A stretch of DNA of 64,000 nt from Byssochlamys sp. IMV 00236 (Eukaryota; Ascomycota; Eurotiomycetes; Eurotiales; Thermoascaceae): contig MSJH02000819.1 in assembly GCA_001931875.2 (NCBI GenBank), forward strand, positions 1-64,000. The letters run 5' to 3'. The notes under the pieces are model-generated. The model did not search any database. It had not been told where the DNA came from and saw nothing but the letters and a program-made list of their open reading frames with translations. Within the stretch, counting starts at the first letter, position 1, and every line of letters starts with the position of its first letter. The translations under genes were made by a program, and so were the position numbers. Below, one piece after another: positions 33,763 to 45,602 of this stretch.

Positions 33763-34989
33763 CGTGGAGAGTCTAGATGACTTGTTGAGTCTTGAATGCG
33801 CTGTTTAACTAGCGGATAATATAGCTCGATGACTCGAGATCGGGAAGTCGCAAAAGGGCTCCTTTGGTAGCTGAAAGGAGAGCAAACGACACCGAAAAGA
33901 ACAGATGGAGAGATAGTCAAGGACTGCCTAGAAATCTGTGGCTTCAAACTTCAAAGGAACAAGTTAGTCAAAGTTGGGAGCCAAGCGTAACGGCGCGGAA
34001 GTAAGCTAGAGGCTTGGAAGTGCGCGAGAAGCACTAGAGCTTCTATTGCAGGCGGAGAACGTGGAAATGGGAGAGCACGACATACCTGATAGCGCTAAAA
34101 GTCCACGACCGAGACGATCAGTAGAGAAGTGAGAGATAAGATGGAGAGGAAAGAAAGATTGTCAGACGGAGGCGACGGACGAGGACTTGTCGGACTTCAG
34201 TCTCAGGATGAGCCACACCGGCCGGAGATAGAAATCTGCACCGCCACCTCCACGGGCCGCGGCGGCTCAGTCACTCGGCGTCCGTTCCGAATCTCGGCCG
34301 TCGGATTGAAAGAACAGGAGAGACTGAGAACGAGACGGCGACACAATATTATTATTGTTGCTGACATTTCCACGGTTCAAAGAGAACCTAGTCGATTCTT
34401 CCGTCCTTCATGCTGTTTCTAGTTGCTGATTCTGACCATGGACACGAATCACATGCGTGTCTACGTCTCAGGTCCCCGTTGAACGACCGCATCAACCATC
34501 CCATCCTAACCACGACAGGCAGATCGGAATTCATGACTCCAGCCATCTATCCACGATCGCAATGAGGAAATAATACCAGACGATGCCCAGTTCTTTCTGC
34601 CAAGGTCACCTGTCCATATCTGTCTCACGTTCCCCTCTGCTCTAGAAAACGGCCCGATCGGTAGCTTGCGTCTAAAGATGTCGCGGGGCGCAACACAGCC
34701 TCACTTAGACGTCAGCGCATGCGATGGACTTGCAGACAACGTTCTTCCTTGCTTCTTGATACCACGACATCGAGAGTATCCGGGGCCATCCGTTCGAATC
34801 GAAGTGATGCTTGTCTGAGGGAGACTTGAGGTTGGTCTCTGCGTCGTCATCATCAACGTTCGTTCTTTACCCGCGACCCAACAACAGGCCCCTCCAACAA
34901 GCAGATATACGCTTGTTCTAATTCTCCCCCAGCAATTGAGGGACGGAGCAAATCATTGGAGGTTTGCCTGGTCTGTAGACCAACGTACT
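33763..34989. other. divergent promoter region
   Basis: About 1.2 kb between the CYSTM-like gene (-) and the hydrolase (+). The short frame at 34129-34422 is Arg-rich without motif. No gene supported. Confidence 0.45.
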
Positions 34990-35847
34990 ATGATCCAGCT
35001 GTTCCCACCTCGGCATGTTTATTTCCCTTCCAGCTCGTTGCACGACTCCACCGTGATCCTGCTCCACGGTCGAGGCAGTAATGGACCGGAGTTTGCGTCC
35101 GAGTTGGCGGAATCTCTAACCTCGTCGGAAAAGACTCTATTCGAGCATTTCCCTTCCTGTCGCTGGGTCTTTCCCTCTGCGAGATCACGCTGGTCTGAAG
35201 AGTTCGAGGAGGATCTGAGCGAATGGTTCGATGTACCCTCACTCGAGGATCCGGATCGGGAGCCGGAACGGCAGTTGGCAGGACTCAAGGAGAGTGTCGA
35301 GTACGTGCTGCGGATCGTGGACGAGGAGATCATACGGCTCAACGGGGATAGCACCCGAGTGATCCTCGGTGGTGTCAGCCAGGGCATGGCTGTCGGCCTC
35401 GTTGCGATGCTATGCGCTGAACGGAATCTTGGGGGGTTTGTGGGTGCCATGGGATGGATTCCCCTACGGGACAAGGTTGTTGCGCTGCTGGATCGTGGGG
35501 AGAAGGAGCAAGCACTAGAATTCTACAGGTGGACGCTTGGCCTATCTGCAGCGCAATCACAGGAGACGACGACGCCAGCTCCTGAAAATACCGCTTCGAC
35601 GCAGACACCGCCAGAAGGAACAGCCAAAGGGTCATCTCTCGAGACGCCGGTCTTTTTGAGCCACGGTGAAGATGACCAATGGGTCGATGTGAGTCTGGGA
35701 AGAGCTGCTCATGACCTTCTTGTGGTACTCGGCTCGCAAGTCTCCTGGAAGACCTACACGGATGCAGAGGGCGACGGTCACTGGCTGAAGGAACCTGAAC
35801 AGGTCGACGATATCGTCGCCTTTATAGCCAAAAGGTTCTCTTCATGA
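34990..35847 (+). CDS. acyl-protein thioesterase/carboxylesterase-like serine hydrolase
   Basis: A single exon of 285 residues from MIQLFPPRHVYFP. The alpha/beta-hydrolase layout of the APT/phospholipase-carboxylesterase family is clear: oxyanion segment VILLHGRGSNGPEFA, acidic block RWSEEFEEDLSEWFD, nucleophile elbow GGVSQGMAVG (GxSxG), acid loop VFLSHGEDDQWVD and histidine DGHWLKEPEQVDD. Known relatives deacylate S-palmitoylated proteins or hydrolyse short esters in the cytosol. An insertion of about 45 Thr/Pro/Ala/Glu-rich residues between the nucleophile and the acid is not in the core family. The frame opens further upstream without an ATG, so 34990 is the first usable start. Confidence 0.88.
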   Translation: MIQLFPPRHVYFPSSSLHDSTVILLHGRGSNGPEFASELAESLTSSEKTLFEHFPSCRWVFPSARSRWSEEFEEDLSEWFDVPSLEDPDREPERQLAGLKESVEYVLRIVDEEIIRLNGDSTRVILGGVSQGMAVGLVAMLCAERNLGGFVGAMGWIPLRDKVVALLDRGEKEQALEFYRWTLGLSAAQSQETTTPAPENTASTQTPPEGTAKGSSLETPVFLSHGEDDQWVDVSLGRAAHDLLVVLGSQVSWKTYTDAEGDGHWLKEPEQVDDIVAFIAKRFSS

Positions 35848-36457
35848 CTCATGTCATCTACCGACGGGCACGCCATTCACACCAATACTGATTGCAGAAC
35901 ATCAAGTACGTGGGCAGTTTAACATAAACAGGAAGCTCGTTTTATTTGCATCCTTTCCTTTCCCTTCCGGACTTTTATTTTAAGAGCGGGGCATGCACCG
36001 TTTTTCCACAGTGCGCCTGCTGTCTCTCATCATCTCATACCAAATGGAAAAAAAACAGCATGAAGCCGGCTGGAAATACATATCCGAAAAGAGGAAGAAA
36101 AAGAAAAGAAATCAAAGGGTCGAGGTGACAGGAAGAGAGGTTGATATAAACAAGAAAGATAGCAACGGGGAGGAGCAGTGGAGAGTCATGTATATGGCAG
36201 ACAGTGGGAATGAAGCCAGGACCCCAGAGCAGGTATGCATCTTCATAGCTATGTAAAAGGCGCAACAGCAACAGAAAGGGAGCATGATCTGCATGTGCAG
36301 TGCGAAAAAAAGGATGAATATAAGGGAAAGAAACGTTGAAAGAAAAATGCTGAGATCGAGGGGACCTCATTCCATGCAGACGCTGATGCAAGCAAGCGAT
36401 CAAGAGCACACATGCGTATATAAGGTCTAGAGTGCGGTCGTATCAACGCGACCAGGT
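35848..36457. other. convergent 3' region
   Basis: About 600 purine-rich bases (AAAAGAGGAAGAAAAAG and similar) between convergent stops. No gene recognised. Confidence 0.5.
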
Positions 36458-38194
36458 CTATGCCTTCTCTTCGAGAGAAGTCTCCTTCAGCTCCTCGGAC
36501 ACGTCGGCAACTGCATCCTTCTCCTGCTTCAGTTCGGCGTCCGCAGAGGCCTTGCCATTGACACCTGCGTTCGCCTGAGCAGGCTTCTTGGCCTTATCAG
36601 TGGAGCGGTCGTCGGCAGAGGCGAACTCCTGCTCCAGACGCTCGATCTCCTCCTGGGCCTTCTTGATGTTCTGTCCCAATGTTAGAATTGTTCCACCACG
36701 AGGAGGGGCTTCTCGCGTATCAACTTACCTCCTGAGTCTTGGCGTCCTGGTTCTTCTTCCACTCAACAATCTTAGCGGCCAGCTTCTCAACGACAGCGGG
36801 CACGTCGGTCTGGTTCATCGGAGGGTCGACCTTGATCTTGGCAAAGTCCTCGATGAGACCGATGTTCAGGTTGAACTTGTCAGAGGGAGCGGTAGCGCCG
36901 TTGGCGCCGCCCTTCTTGCCCTTCTTACCCTTCTTGCCACCTGTGCCAACGAAGTAGTCGTCCTCCTCCTTCTTGAGGACCTTCATACCCTTCAGACCGG
37001 AGTCGTCAACGGTACGGCCGACCTCGGCGCGGTAGTTCGCGCCCTGGTCCTTCTTGTCGCTGAGACCAATGGAAGCAAAGTCATAAGCCGGGTCGAAGTA
37101 ACGGATGAGACCCTCTGCGGTGAGGATCTCGTCGGTGTAGGCGGGGCGAGAAGCCTCTTCCAGCTTCTTGTCCGCGATCTTCTTCTTCTTCTCCCGTTCG
37201 AAGGCATCGCGCTCGGCCTTCTGGCGCTCACGACGGATCCTCCAGGCCTCATCCTCATACTCCTTGTAGGCCTTGCGGGCCTTATAGTAGTTGTCCTTGT
37301 GCTCACGGATAGCAGTGTACTTCTGCTGCTGCTCCGCGTGGATCTTGGTGCGCTCGTCCCGCAAAGCGTTGAGGTTCTTGAACGCGCTGTCCTGCTCCGC
37401 CTTGATAGAGTCCAGCTCCTTCTGGATCTCCGTGTACTTGTCGCTGAGCGCCTTGGCCTCGGGGTTGTCCAGGCTCTTCTTGAGCTCTGAGATCTGAGCC
37501 TTCAGGTCATTGATCTGCTTCTGAGCATCGTCCAGGCCGGCAAAGTTCTTGCGCTGCTTTCGCAGGGTCGAGATGTCGGCCAGGGTCTTCCTCTCATCCA
37601 CCAGACGCAGCGTACCCGAATCGACCTGCTTCTCGAGACGGGCGATCTCCCGGTCGATCTCCTCCACGTTCTTGAACGACAGCTTGCTCCGGGAGCTGTT
37701 CTGCTCCGCGATGCGGGACTTCAGGGTGGCATCGAGGGCATTGATCTTCTCCTGGGTGCTTGTCCGGGAGGCCTTGAATCCCTGCTGCTTCTGGCGGATA
37801 GAAGCAAGCTCCGCGCGGAGTTCCTTCTGTCTCTTCGCGGCAGGAGAGTCCTGGTTGTTGGGCTTGGCGCTCTCGATCTTGGCCTTGATTTGGGTCTGGA
37901 ATGTGTCAGTAGATGCTCTGTAGAAGTTGCAGAAGAAGAAAAAAAAAAGAAGAAGAAAATAACAACAATATGTGTAATCCACATAAAAGGTATTATTCGC
38001 AAAGCCAGCACAATGACTCTGAACCCCAAATATAATCAATCCATTGTAGATGCAGTGCTACTTACCAACTTCTCCTGAACGGCAGCGTGCTCCTTCTCCA
38101 GCTTGGCGAGCTCGGTCTTGTACGCCTGCTCATCAGGCTTGGCCGGCTTGACCTTGTGCTCAGTGGCCGGTTGGGATGCGGCAGCAGCAGCCAT
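36458..38194 (-). CDS. bfr1: Bfr1-family mRNP/nuclear segregation protein, three exons
   Basis: Exons 38194-38066, 37895-36729 and 36670-36458 join in phase to 502 residues. Nearly the whole protein is charged coiled coil (for example KLEKEHAAVQEKL, EIDREIARLEKQVDSGTLRL, AQKQINDLKAQISELKKSL, RRERQKAERDAFEREKKKKI). A conserved central part, YTDEILTAEGLIRYFDPAYD, is typical of fungal Bfr1, followed by a Lys/Gly patch (GGKKGKKGKKGG) and the segment VPAVVEKLAAKIVEWKKNQD. Yeast Bfr1 is an RNA- and polysome-associated protein at the ER that influences nuclear segregation and secretion. The Ala/Lys-rich start MAAAAASQPATEHKVK is the only ATG before the coiled coil. It shares a 442-bp promoter with RPB5. 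Confidence 0.93.
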
Positions 38195-38636
38195 TGTTGA
38201 CGAGCGTGCGATGTGGGAGAGATCGAGGGAATTGAGCGACTCGACGAGCGCAGGAAGGGAACGACAGGCAGCCGGTCGATCGCCGACAGCAGACGTTCAA
38301 TGGAGGTGAGAGAGAGGAAGAAAAGGAGGAGGAAAAGAAAGGCCGATTGCTCACGAAAGCGTGAATTTGTTCTTTTTTCGCTCTGGCCTTTGGGGATGCT
38401 TTTCCGGGCCAAGCCTGAAAGAGGCGCTTACCGCAGCCGCTGCTAGCGCCGGACCCCGTCGATTTTTCGAGATTCTTCCCATCCGGACCTTTGAACGAGC
38501 GCAACGAACTGCGAATATCTGCCGTTGCCATCCTGGGAGCTGAGCGCGACGGTCTCAGGGTCCTCTGATCAACATCTTTCAGCTTTTACTTCCTCGTTAT
38601 CTTTTCTAGCGGCTCGTGCGCTTTTTATTCGCCACG
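38195..38636. promoter_or_regulatory. bidirectional promoter BFR1 / RPB5
   Basis: 442 bases separate the divergent start codons of a translation-associated gene and an RNA polymerase subunit gene. No other gene fits. Confidence 0.5.
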
Positions 38637-39483
38637 ATGGATGAAGACTACTCCTCAGGCTCTGCGGACGCAGAGCGCGAAATGACTAGACTCTGGCGTA
38701 CCTGGAGAACGGTCTTTGAGATGCTTGCTGATCGGGTATGAGAGCGCATTGTTCTGGAGGGTTCATTCGCTAAGAATCATTGCTGACGTGCCGCGACAGG
38801 GTTACGAAGTCACAGAGGAAGAAGTGCAGATTCCGCTGGATCAGTTCAGAGCTAAATATTCAGATCCCCTTGGATACCCTGAGTATGCTTCCCTTCTCAG
38901 TGTTTTGGTACAAGTCCATTTTATCAGACATTTATCTGACTTGCAACCTCTCTGCAGCCGAGCCAAGATGAAAATCAGCGCCCGTCCCACCGAAGCAATG
39001 ATCGCCAAATACACACCTCTTCCCACGAAGAACAATCCGAATCCTCAGGGTGAATGCGGTACAATCTACGTCGAGTTCTGCCCCGATGCCAGCGGTGTTG
39101 GTACCAAGCAGATCCGTGCTTTCAACCACTTCGTTGACGAGCAGAACTTCCACACCGGCATTTTCATTTCGCAAACGCCCATCTCTCCCTCTGCTGTCCG
39201 TCTGCTGAGCAGCATGCCCGGCCGTTTCTGTGAGCACTTCCAGGAGCAGGATCTGCTGGTCAACATTACCCGACACGAGCTGGTACCGAAGCACGTTCTG
39301 TTGAGTGCGGAGGAGAAGGCTAGACTACTCGAGCGCTACAGGTTGAAGGAGAGCCAGCTGCCTCGAATCCAGGTCTCCGACCCTGTCGCTCGCTACTTGG
39401 GTCTGAGGAGAGGTCAGGTGGTGAAGATTATTCGGAAGAGTGAGACGGCTGGTCGTTACGCCAGTTACCGGTGGGTCATCTAA
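38637..39483 (+). CDS. rpb5: RNA polymerase I/II/III common subunit Rpb5 (RPABC1), three exons
   Basis: Exons 38637-38735, 38800-38882 and 38958-39483 join in phase to 235 residues. The N-terminal jaw domain begins at TRLWRTWRTVFEMLADRGYE. The highly conserved C-terminal assembly domain has LVNITRHELVPKHVLLSAEE, RLKESQLPRIQVSDPVARYL, and ends GLRRGQVVKIIRKSETAGRY with YASYRWVI. Rpb5 is part of all three nuclear RNA polymerases, at the downstream-DNA jaw. Length is about 20 residues over yeast Rpb5. Both introns are GT-AG, 64 and 75 nt. Confidence 0.97.
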
Positions 39484-40165
39484 GGGGCTGCGGGAATCCA
39501 AGGGATTATGCATACACAATGCGGGCTCGGTATTCACAGAAATGAGGAGCTCGTACCGATATTTCAGCGCTCCGGACCTGTTCTGTCCACATCAGTGGGC
39601 TGTGTACTCTAGGTACGAGTGAACTATTCTGCCACGGCTCCGTATGGACTTCTCAGTCCCGGAAACGGTCCCGGATCCGCTCCCACTTGATTCTCAGGAA
39701 AGAGAAGGAGATTGAGTGAAAGAGAAAAGAAAAAGAAAAAGTTTACACCTGTATTGGCAGCATGGCGTACCGGCGAATATCGAGAGAGAACCGTTTGGCT
39801 GGGTGGTATTTGCTTGATTTGAGTGTTACTAACATCATCACAATTTCATGTACGTTATTACGGGAAATTGGTTCCATCATCATTGCTGCTGTTCTCATGC
39901 CATTTTCATGCCTATCTCGTTAGATGGAGACGGGTTATACGTGATATGAGAAAGAGGCAAGAAATCTAAAAAACGAAAACAAATAGATCAACAAGATACC
40001 AGAATTTCTCATTGAGATTATGTATTTCCTTGATTGATATAGTCATCCCTCCCACGTATTTACGAATGGAACCAAGTTCCAGCAGATCCTGCGGGAGGAA
40101 CAGAAAAGAGAGCTGCAGACCTATCCCTAACTATCTACTATCTTCCCTATTTCCTCACTGCTGGA
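39484..40165. other. convergent 3' region
   Basis: RPB5 and beta-galactosidase 3' UTRs, with purine-rich GAAAAGAAAAAGAAAAAG near 39722. No gene recognised. Confidence 0.5.
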
Positions 40166-43100
40166 TCAATACGCCCCATCCCGTTTCGTATATCTCGGCT
40201 GTTCCACAGACTGAACTCCCTCCAAAGCCGTCAAAACCGGCGTCTTAAACTCCAGCTCGAAACTATCCAGCTTCGCACCATCCGACTCCTGCGCCCACAA
40301 ACTCAACGCAACCCAGTTCGTGCCACGATAATTCAAAATCCCCTCCGGAACATGAAAACTAGTCTGCGGACCAACGTTATTGACGTACTTCCCGAATTGG
40401 TATCCATTCACGTAGAGCTGCACACGATATGCCGGCGGCGGATACGTGCTATTCCCGAACGTGAAGTAGAGAGGAACGTCCCAGCCCGAGGGAATATCAA
40501 GGTCAAAGCTGGCCGCGTAGAACCCCACGCCTGGTTTCGTGAGGCCGGTAAAAGGACTAGATGATTCCCAGGATTGGCTTGGAGGGTAAGGTTGGTGAAA
40601 CCCTTGCCGTTCGGCATATAACCCGCCTTCGTTTAAGGGTCCGCGGACTTTATCCTGGTAGTCCTCCCCGCCGAGATTACCGGTGAGTTTCCAGGTGAAG
40701 TTGCTGGCGTTGTTACCCTGGAGGTCATAGCTGAGGATACCACGGGGATATTTCATCTCGTCGCTACCGACGGTCCAATCTTCGTCTAGACCCATGTTAT
40801 CTACGAGGACGGTGAATACGTATTCTTGGCCGCGGTTGAGGTTTGGGAGTTTGTATGTTGAGTTATAGTTGCTGTATTTGTCGACGCCGGCCCAGGAACC
40901 GATGTAGGTCGAGTTTAGCCAGACGGAACTGCCGAATGCGTAGCCGCCTTGCGTTTCGATTGAGAATTGGGTTTCTGACCCTGTGGCGACGATGTGTCCG
41001 CGGTAGATGAGGTATCCGGTGTGGAAGCCGTAATCTGAGGAGTAGAGCGATGTTGGAGTCCGCAGTTTAGTACGGGTCTTGTTGTTTGCTGTAACCCAGG
41101 CGGAGTCGTCGTAGGATGACTCGATCTCAGGGAGAGTGTCGATGTATTTCCATTCGAGGTCTTTCAAATTAGGAAGTTTGATTGCGGGCTCGGGGTATTC
41201 GACTGTGGTGGACCAGATTCCGTTCTTGTCAATGGAGTGATTGACTTCCTTACCGTTGATATAGAGAGACTTGGCTGTGCTGGGTGCGCCGATAATCTCA
41301 ATGGGTGTGGTTGCGTTGAAGTCGGCCGTGAGGTAGAGTCCATTGTCTTTGAGATATGCTGTTCGGAGGAGATATCCGGCTTTGACGATGATTGATGATG
41401 CAGTTCTCTCCTGGGTGCTGAGTCCAGGAGAAGTGCTGTCGGTTGGAAGTTCGGGTACCCAGTAATTGTATGCGGTGTTTTTGTCTAGTCGAAATCAGCA
41501 TGTATTAATTGCAGGCTGAATACAGATGAAGGCCGGATGGAATATGTTACTGACATACCTAGGAGAAATAGCTGGAGGTCTCCGACTTGCACGATGCGGC
41601 GAGTAGAAGAGGCATCCCAGCTAATGACGACATACTGGCCCTTGGATTCGATTGAGATATCCGGACTCTCGTTCGCAAGGACCGTAGCATTGGTGCTGCC
41701 AGATATGGCAATTTCATGATGCTCGCCCGCTCCGCCATAGACGACGAGAACCTTCTTGTCTTCGAATTTCTTCCATGTAAAGACCTCAGCGGTAGAGTAT
41801 AGGACGTTCGTCCCCGCAACGTCATAGTCCGTGACGTGAATCTTAGAATCACGTCCGTTAAGCGTGAGCGATCCTCCGAGTTGAGGGATAGTCAGGTTAC
41901 CAGCGCTTGTAGGTAGCTTTAGCTTGTAGCTGGTAGATTCCTGGCTGCTGTAGTCAGAATGTCTGAGAACAAAGAAAGAGGTCGATGACCCATTGCCAAA
42001 GAGCGGCGTAACTGTCAGGTCAGTAGTGTCGGTGTATACTCCGGTAGTCAAGTTCCCAGGAGTAGCTGTGATGTACGACTCGGAGGCCTTGACGAAGTCG
42101 CCGATCAACTTGAGTTCGCTATATTTCTCCCGGGTCACGTTGCGGGATTCAGTGATAGCTGAGCCATAGTCGTATGAGGAATATCCGCCAGGGTGACCCA
42201 AGTTGCCCCAGTTGGTGCCGCCGAAGATCTATCAAGGTGGTTAATGGTGGGCTCAATGATCACTATCCAGGGCTTGTACCATGTAGAGATTTAGTATAGT
42301 AACTCCAAAGCTTAGATCGTTCTTATAGAACACGCTTTCGAATTCGTGGTTGAGGAGGCTGGCACACGCTTCAAAGCCTAGTCCACCCCACGGATCATAT
42401 GAACCTCCTTGAAACTTCATGATTGTCAGTAGCAACCACGAGACCGGCTGTGCAAGTAACCCACCTCAACGATAGAATATGGAGTAGATGGACTCTGCTG
42501 CAGATGGAGTGTGCGGAAATTCGTGGGGAGGTCCCCTTCTGGCCAGGTAGTGGGGTGGGCCTTCAGTATGTCAGTAAATAGAGCATTATTCTGTATGAAG
42601 GGTGATCCGTACACAGTCAAATCCCAGACTACATCCTATTAGTGATCATTTCAATGTACCTAGAGGAGCAGACTTACGGGTAGCTATCATGGCCGTAAAT
42701 ATTCACCTCTCCGACGCCTTGACCCGGCACATCGTGACCATCAGGCGAAGCATCATTGTTGATGAGCGGGATGACAATGCCTGCGTTTCTCGCTTGGTCG
42801 ATGACATATTGCATGTACTCATAATCCGGGAACTCAGCACCGCAGCATGCACCGGTGTATTCATTCTCAGGCTGCCATAGAATTACGGGACCGCCATTCG
42901 TTATCTGAGCTTTGGCAATAGTGGCTCCCACATTCTTCATGTAGCTGGAGGCCGTTATTAGTTCCAAAAGCGCAGATAATTTGTTCAGAGGACATTAATA
43001 CGTACTTATCCGTGGCATCGAGGTAGTCCTTCGCAGACGTCCGCAGCGTGCCGTTGATTCTCTGTAACCATCCCGGAAAACCCCCTCCTGACGCCTCAGC

Positions 43101-43642
43101 GTTGATGTACGGCCCTGGACGAGCAAGAAGATAAATCCCCGCCTCGGATGCTGCTTCGAAAAAGGGCTCCAGCGCGAATATTCCATCTGCTCGATATTCG
43201 CCTGGCTTTCCTTCTAGGAGCGCCCAGTCGACGTAGAACGAGACACAATTAAAACCGAGTGCTTTGACCTTTTGGAACACATCTAGCCACAGAGACGGAA
43301 CTGGAAGACTGCACAGAGTTAGAAGATGCGTGGATCTACCATACCGGCATGCTCAATGGAGGGTTTGTATTTCCTACCGAAAAGGGTGGAATTCTCCGCT
43401 GAAGATCATAATCCTCTCTCCTCGAATAAAGAGAGAGTGCTCATCCCATGTAATCTACATTTGTTAGCACTATGTCAACCAACACATCACGCTGCTAATC
43501 AACGTACGACATTCTGCGTCAAGGCGCGCTTCTCCGGATCTGGATGCTCTATGAGTGTGAATCCATTGAATTTGTGTGAGATGGCAGCTGCAGTCGCCTG
43601 CAGCGCCAAACAGGCCGCTACACAGGCAGACAGGAGCTTCAT
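40166..43642 (-). CDS. lacA: secreted beta-galactosidase, glycoside hydrolase family 35, nine exons
   Basis: Exons 43642-43508, 43454-43378, 43308-43006, 42944-42678, 42628-42613 (a 16-nt microexon), 42560-42465, 42414-42280, 42228-41559 and 41484-40166 join in phase to 1005 residues, the usual length of Aspergillus LacA. A signal peptide ([20 protein letters not shown]) starts the protein. GH35 motifs: [40 protein letters not shown]; the acid/base glutamate in [12 protein letters not shown]; the nucleophile glutamate in [36 protein letters not shown]-terminal beta-galactosidase jelly-roll domains follow, with many N-x-S/T sites. It releases terminal beta-galactose from lactose and plant galactans outside the cell. 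Sugar-dependent expression is typical of the family. Confidence 0.95.
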
Positions 43643-44560
43643 TGTCACGGATAAGGATCAGTCGCGATGACTCGTAACTCAATTGGCACGGAATCGACCT
43701 CCACTGGCATCGTGATGTTTAAGGTCCTGGAAATCGCAATCTCATATACATATCCTGCTAGCGTCCCACCGGATAATTGCCATGCTTCTCGGCTGTTTAT
43801 ATCCCCGGCAGTATCGAAAGACCGGTGGAGGTCCATGTATGAAATCTTGGCTTAAAGTAAATAAGCATATGCCATTCGTGCTATTCCGTAGTTAAAGGAG
43901 TCTATGGATCTTGCATTCCCCGAGTGGGGTTGTTAACGATCGGTTAAGGATAACTAAATCATGAGACATTGTTCGACCATCTCCACATACTGTGCAGGAG
44001 AGTTGGGTAGAGATCGGCAACGGAAGCGTCTAGGGGAGTTTTTCCACATATCACGATCGAGGATCTTGTTTGCGCGATATAAACTTCATCCGCTCAGAGC
44101 CACACATCGTCTGGCAGGTACAGACGGACTTGGTCTTGCCGTGGTCTTGCCGTGGTCGACCATGAGATATGGTCTTTCTTCCTGGAATATACGTAAGGTC
44201 CTGTTGGCATCGTAGACAATTTGCAGTTACTCAAGGTACAGCCGTCATAGCTCTGTGCTCAGTACCCATAGCTGTCAAAAAAATAAGTGCAAGGGGTAGA
44301 CGGTATAATCGGGGTTTTCTGCGCGGGGTAAAGAAGGATTTGAATATGCAGAAAATATATACATATGCAGACGAAGGCATGCGAGTCTCTTTCGTATTTG
44401 ACATGAGGTGCCTAGTAGAAGTACCTACAGACTCCCCATTTTGTGGTAGAATCGAATCTAAAGAATAGCGTGATTAGTCCAACAACAATAATAAAGAATC
44501 TAAAAAGAAATAATAGATGGATGATAGATCGATGGAGACAAAAAAAAAGCAAAAAGAAAT
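43643..44560. other. lacA promoter and intergenic sequence
   Basis: About 0.9 kb. A GCGGGG site near 44320 fits the CreA consensus SYGGRG. A small tandem repeat (GTCTTGCCGTG twice) lies near 44135. No gene recognised. Confidence 0.4.
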
Positions 44561-44647
44561 CTCCGGGACGGGGAGTCGAACCCCGGTCTCCCGCGCTCGT
44601 TCCTTTCGGATGACAAGCGGAAATCATGACCGTTAGACCATCCCGGA
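44561..44647 (-). tRNA. tRNA-Asp (anticodon GTC) with 15-nt intron
   Basis: On the minus strand the 87-nt unit folds as a standard cloverleaf. The acceptor stem TCCGGGA pairs with TCCCGGA, followed by discriminator G. The anticodon stem TCCGC pairs with GCGGG, the loop reads TTGTCA-C with GTC at 34-36, and the T arm is CGGGG-TTCGACT-CCCCG. A 15-nt insert (TCCGAAAGGAACGAG) sits one base after the anticodon, the canonical position for nuclear tRNA introns. Mature length is 72 nt before CCA addition. Internal A and B boxes (TGGTCTAACGG, GGTTCGACTCC) serve polymerase III. Confidence 0.93.
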
Positions 44648-45602
44648 TCTTGATGTTAGAGCATTGAGGATATTGATTTAACAAAGGCCTGAATATCTGG
44701 TGAGCTGGAGCAGTTGCTGATCCCGATCGAGCGGTTAACTACATACATAGATGGCGGATCCATCTGATATGCAATTAATTATGTATAAATCCGTGTCGAT
44801 GAAACTAGAAGATATTTTCGTAGTCTAGAATCCTTAGGCGACCCACTTCAAGACAAAGAAAACGGCACCTAGCGGTATGGCCATCGTCAAGACATGCATG
44901 ATCTCGGAGTCGCATACAAAGAAAGTGTTTTAGGCCCCAGCATCCCGGGATCAAATCTTGGATTTGCAGATCTGATGCGCAAACCCGTTAGGAAGATGGG
45001 GTGACGTGAATGGCCTATGATGTTGACAATACCGTTATCTTTCTCCTTTCGAGCAATTCTGTCTCCTTGAGTAGGATCCGAATCGAGCTGCAGTTCGCGC
45101 CCAACTTTTATTAGCCCTGTTAGTTAACTAGTCAGTTGGCTATCAATAGTTAACTAATCAAGAGAGTAAGGTTAGTGTTAACTTAGTCCCTTATTACTTA
45201 TTTCTAACTGCGCCGCTCAGTTTCTGGCCCGTGGCTGATTTGGCAAGGTCTGGCGGACACCGTTCATGCAGGTTGTCAGACGTGACAGTAGCCGTTTGTT
45301 TGTCTGTACTACCTGAACTGAGTAGTGATTAGCTGCTATCTATTTTTGCCCGGGGACAGTTGAACCCATGAGAACGTCCTTTGGGAATCCGGCGCTTATT
45401 CGACGATGCCATTGTCTTGACTTCCCCCTGCCATCCGCAGCAGATGCTTCGAGATAGAGGTAGCTAGGGGATGGACAGCTGAATACCATCAAAAATCAGA
45501 GCTCAATTTGCGCATGCTTTTCTCCGCACACATACCAAGTAACACAGTGTTGAATATACAGCGACCTTCGTGCAATCAGCCGTATCTCAATAGAGAAACA
45601 CT
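44648..45602. other. intergenic, no gene recognised
   Basis: About 950 bases. Several copies of AGTTAACTA lie between 45115 and 45185. Upstream of 45603 is the promoter of the hydrolase gene. Confidence 0.45.

Noticed and set aside
34129..34422. 97-codon Arg/Gly-rich frame in the promoter of the thioesterase-like gene
   Set aside because: Low-complexity composition, no motif and no splice signals linking it to the downstream gene.
36588..37490. 300-codon plus-strand frame opposite BFR1, rich in Leu and Val
   Set aside because: It is the antisense shadow of a coiled-coil gene; the BFR1 exons splice correctly and match the family.
44412..44684. Open frame overlapping the tRNA gene
   Set aside because: It lies across the tRNA-Asp gene on the same strand and is explained by it.
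45115..45185. Clustered AGTTAACTA palindromes suspected to be a transposon terminus
   Set aside because: No partner repeat at a distance and no coding sequence in between.
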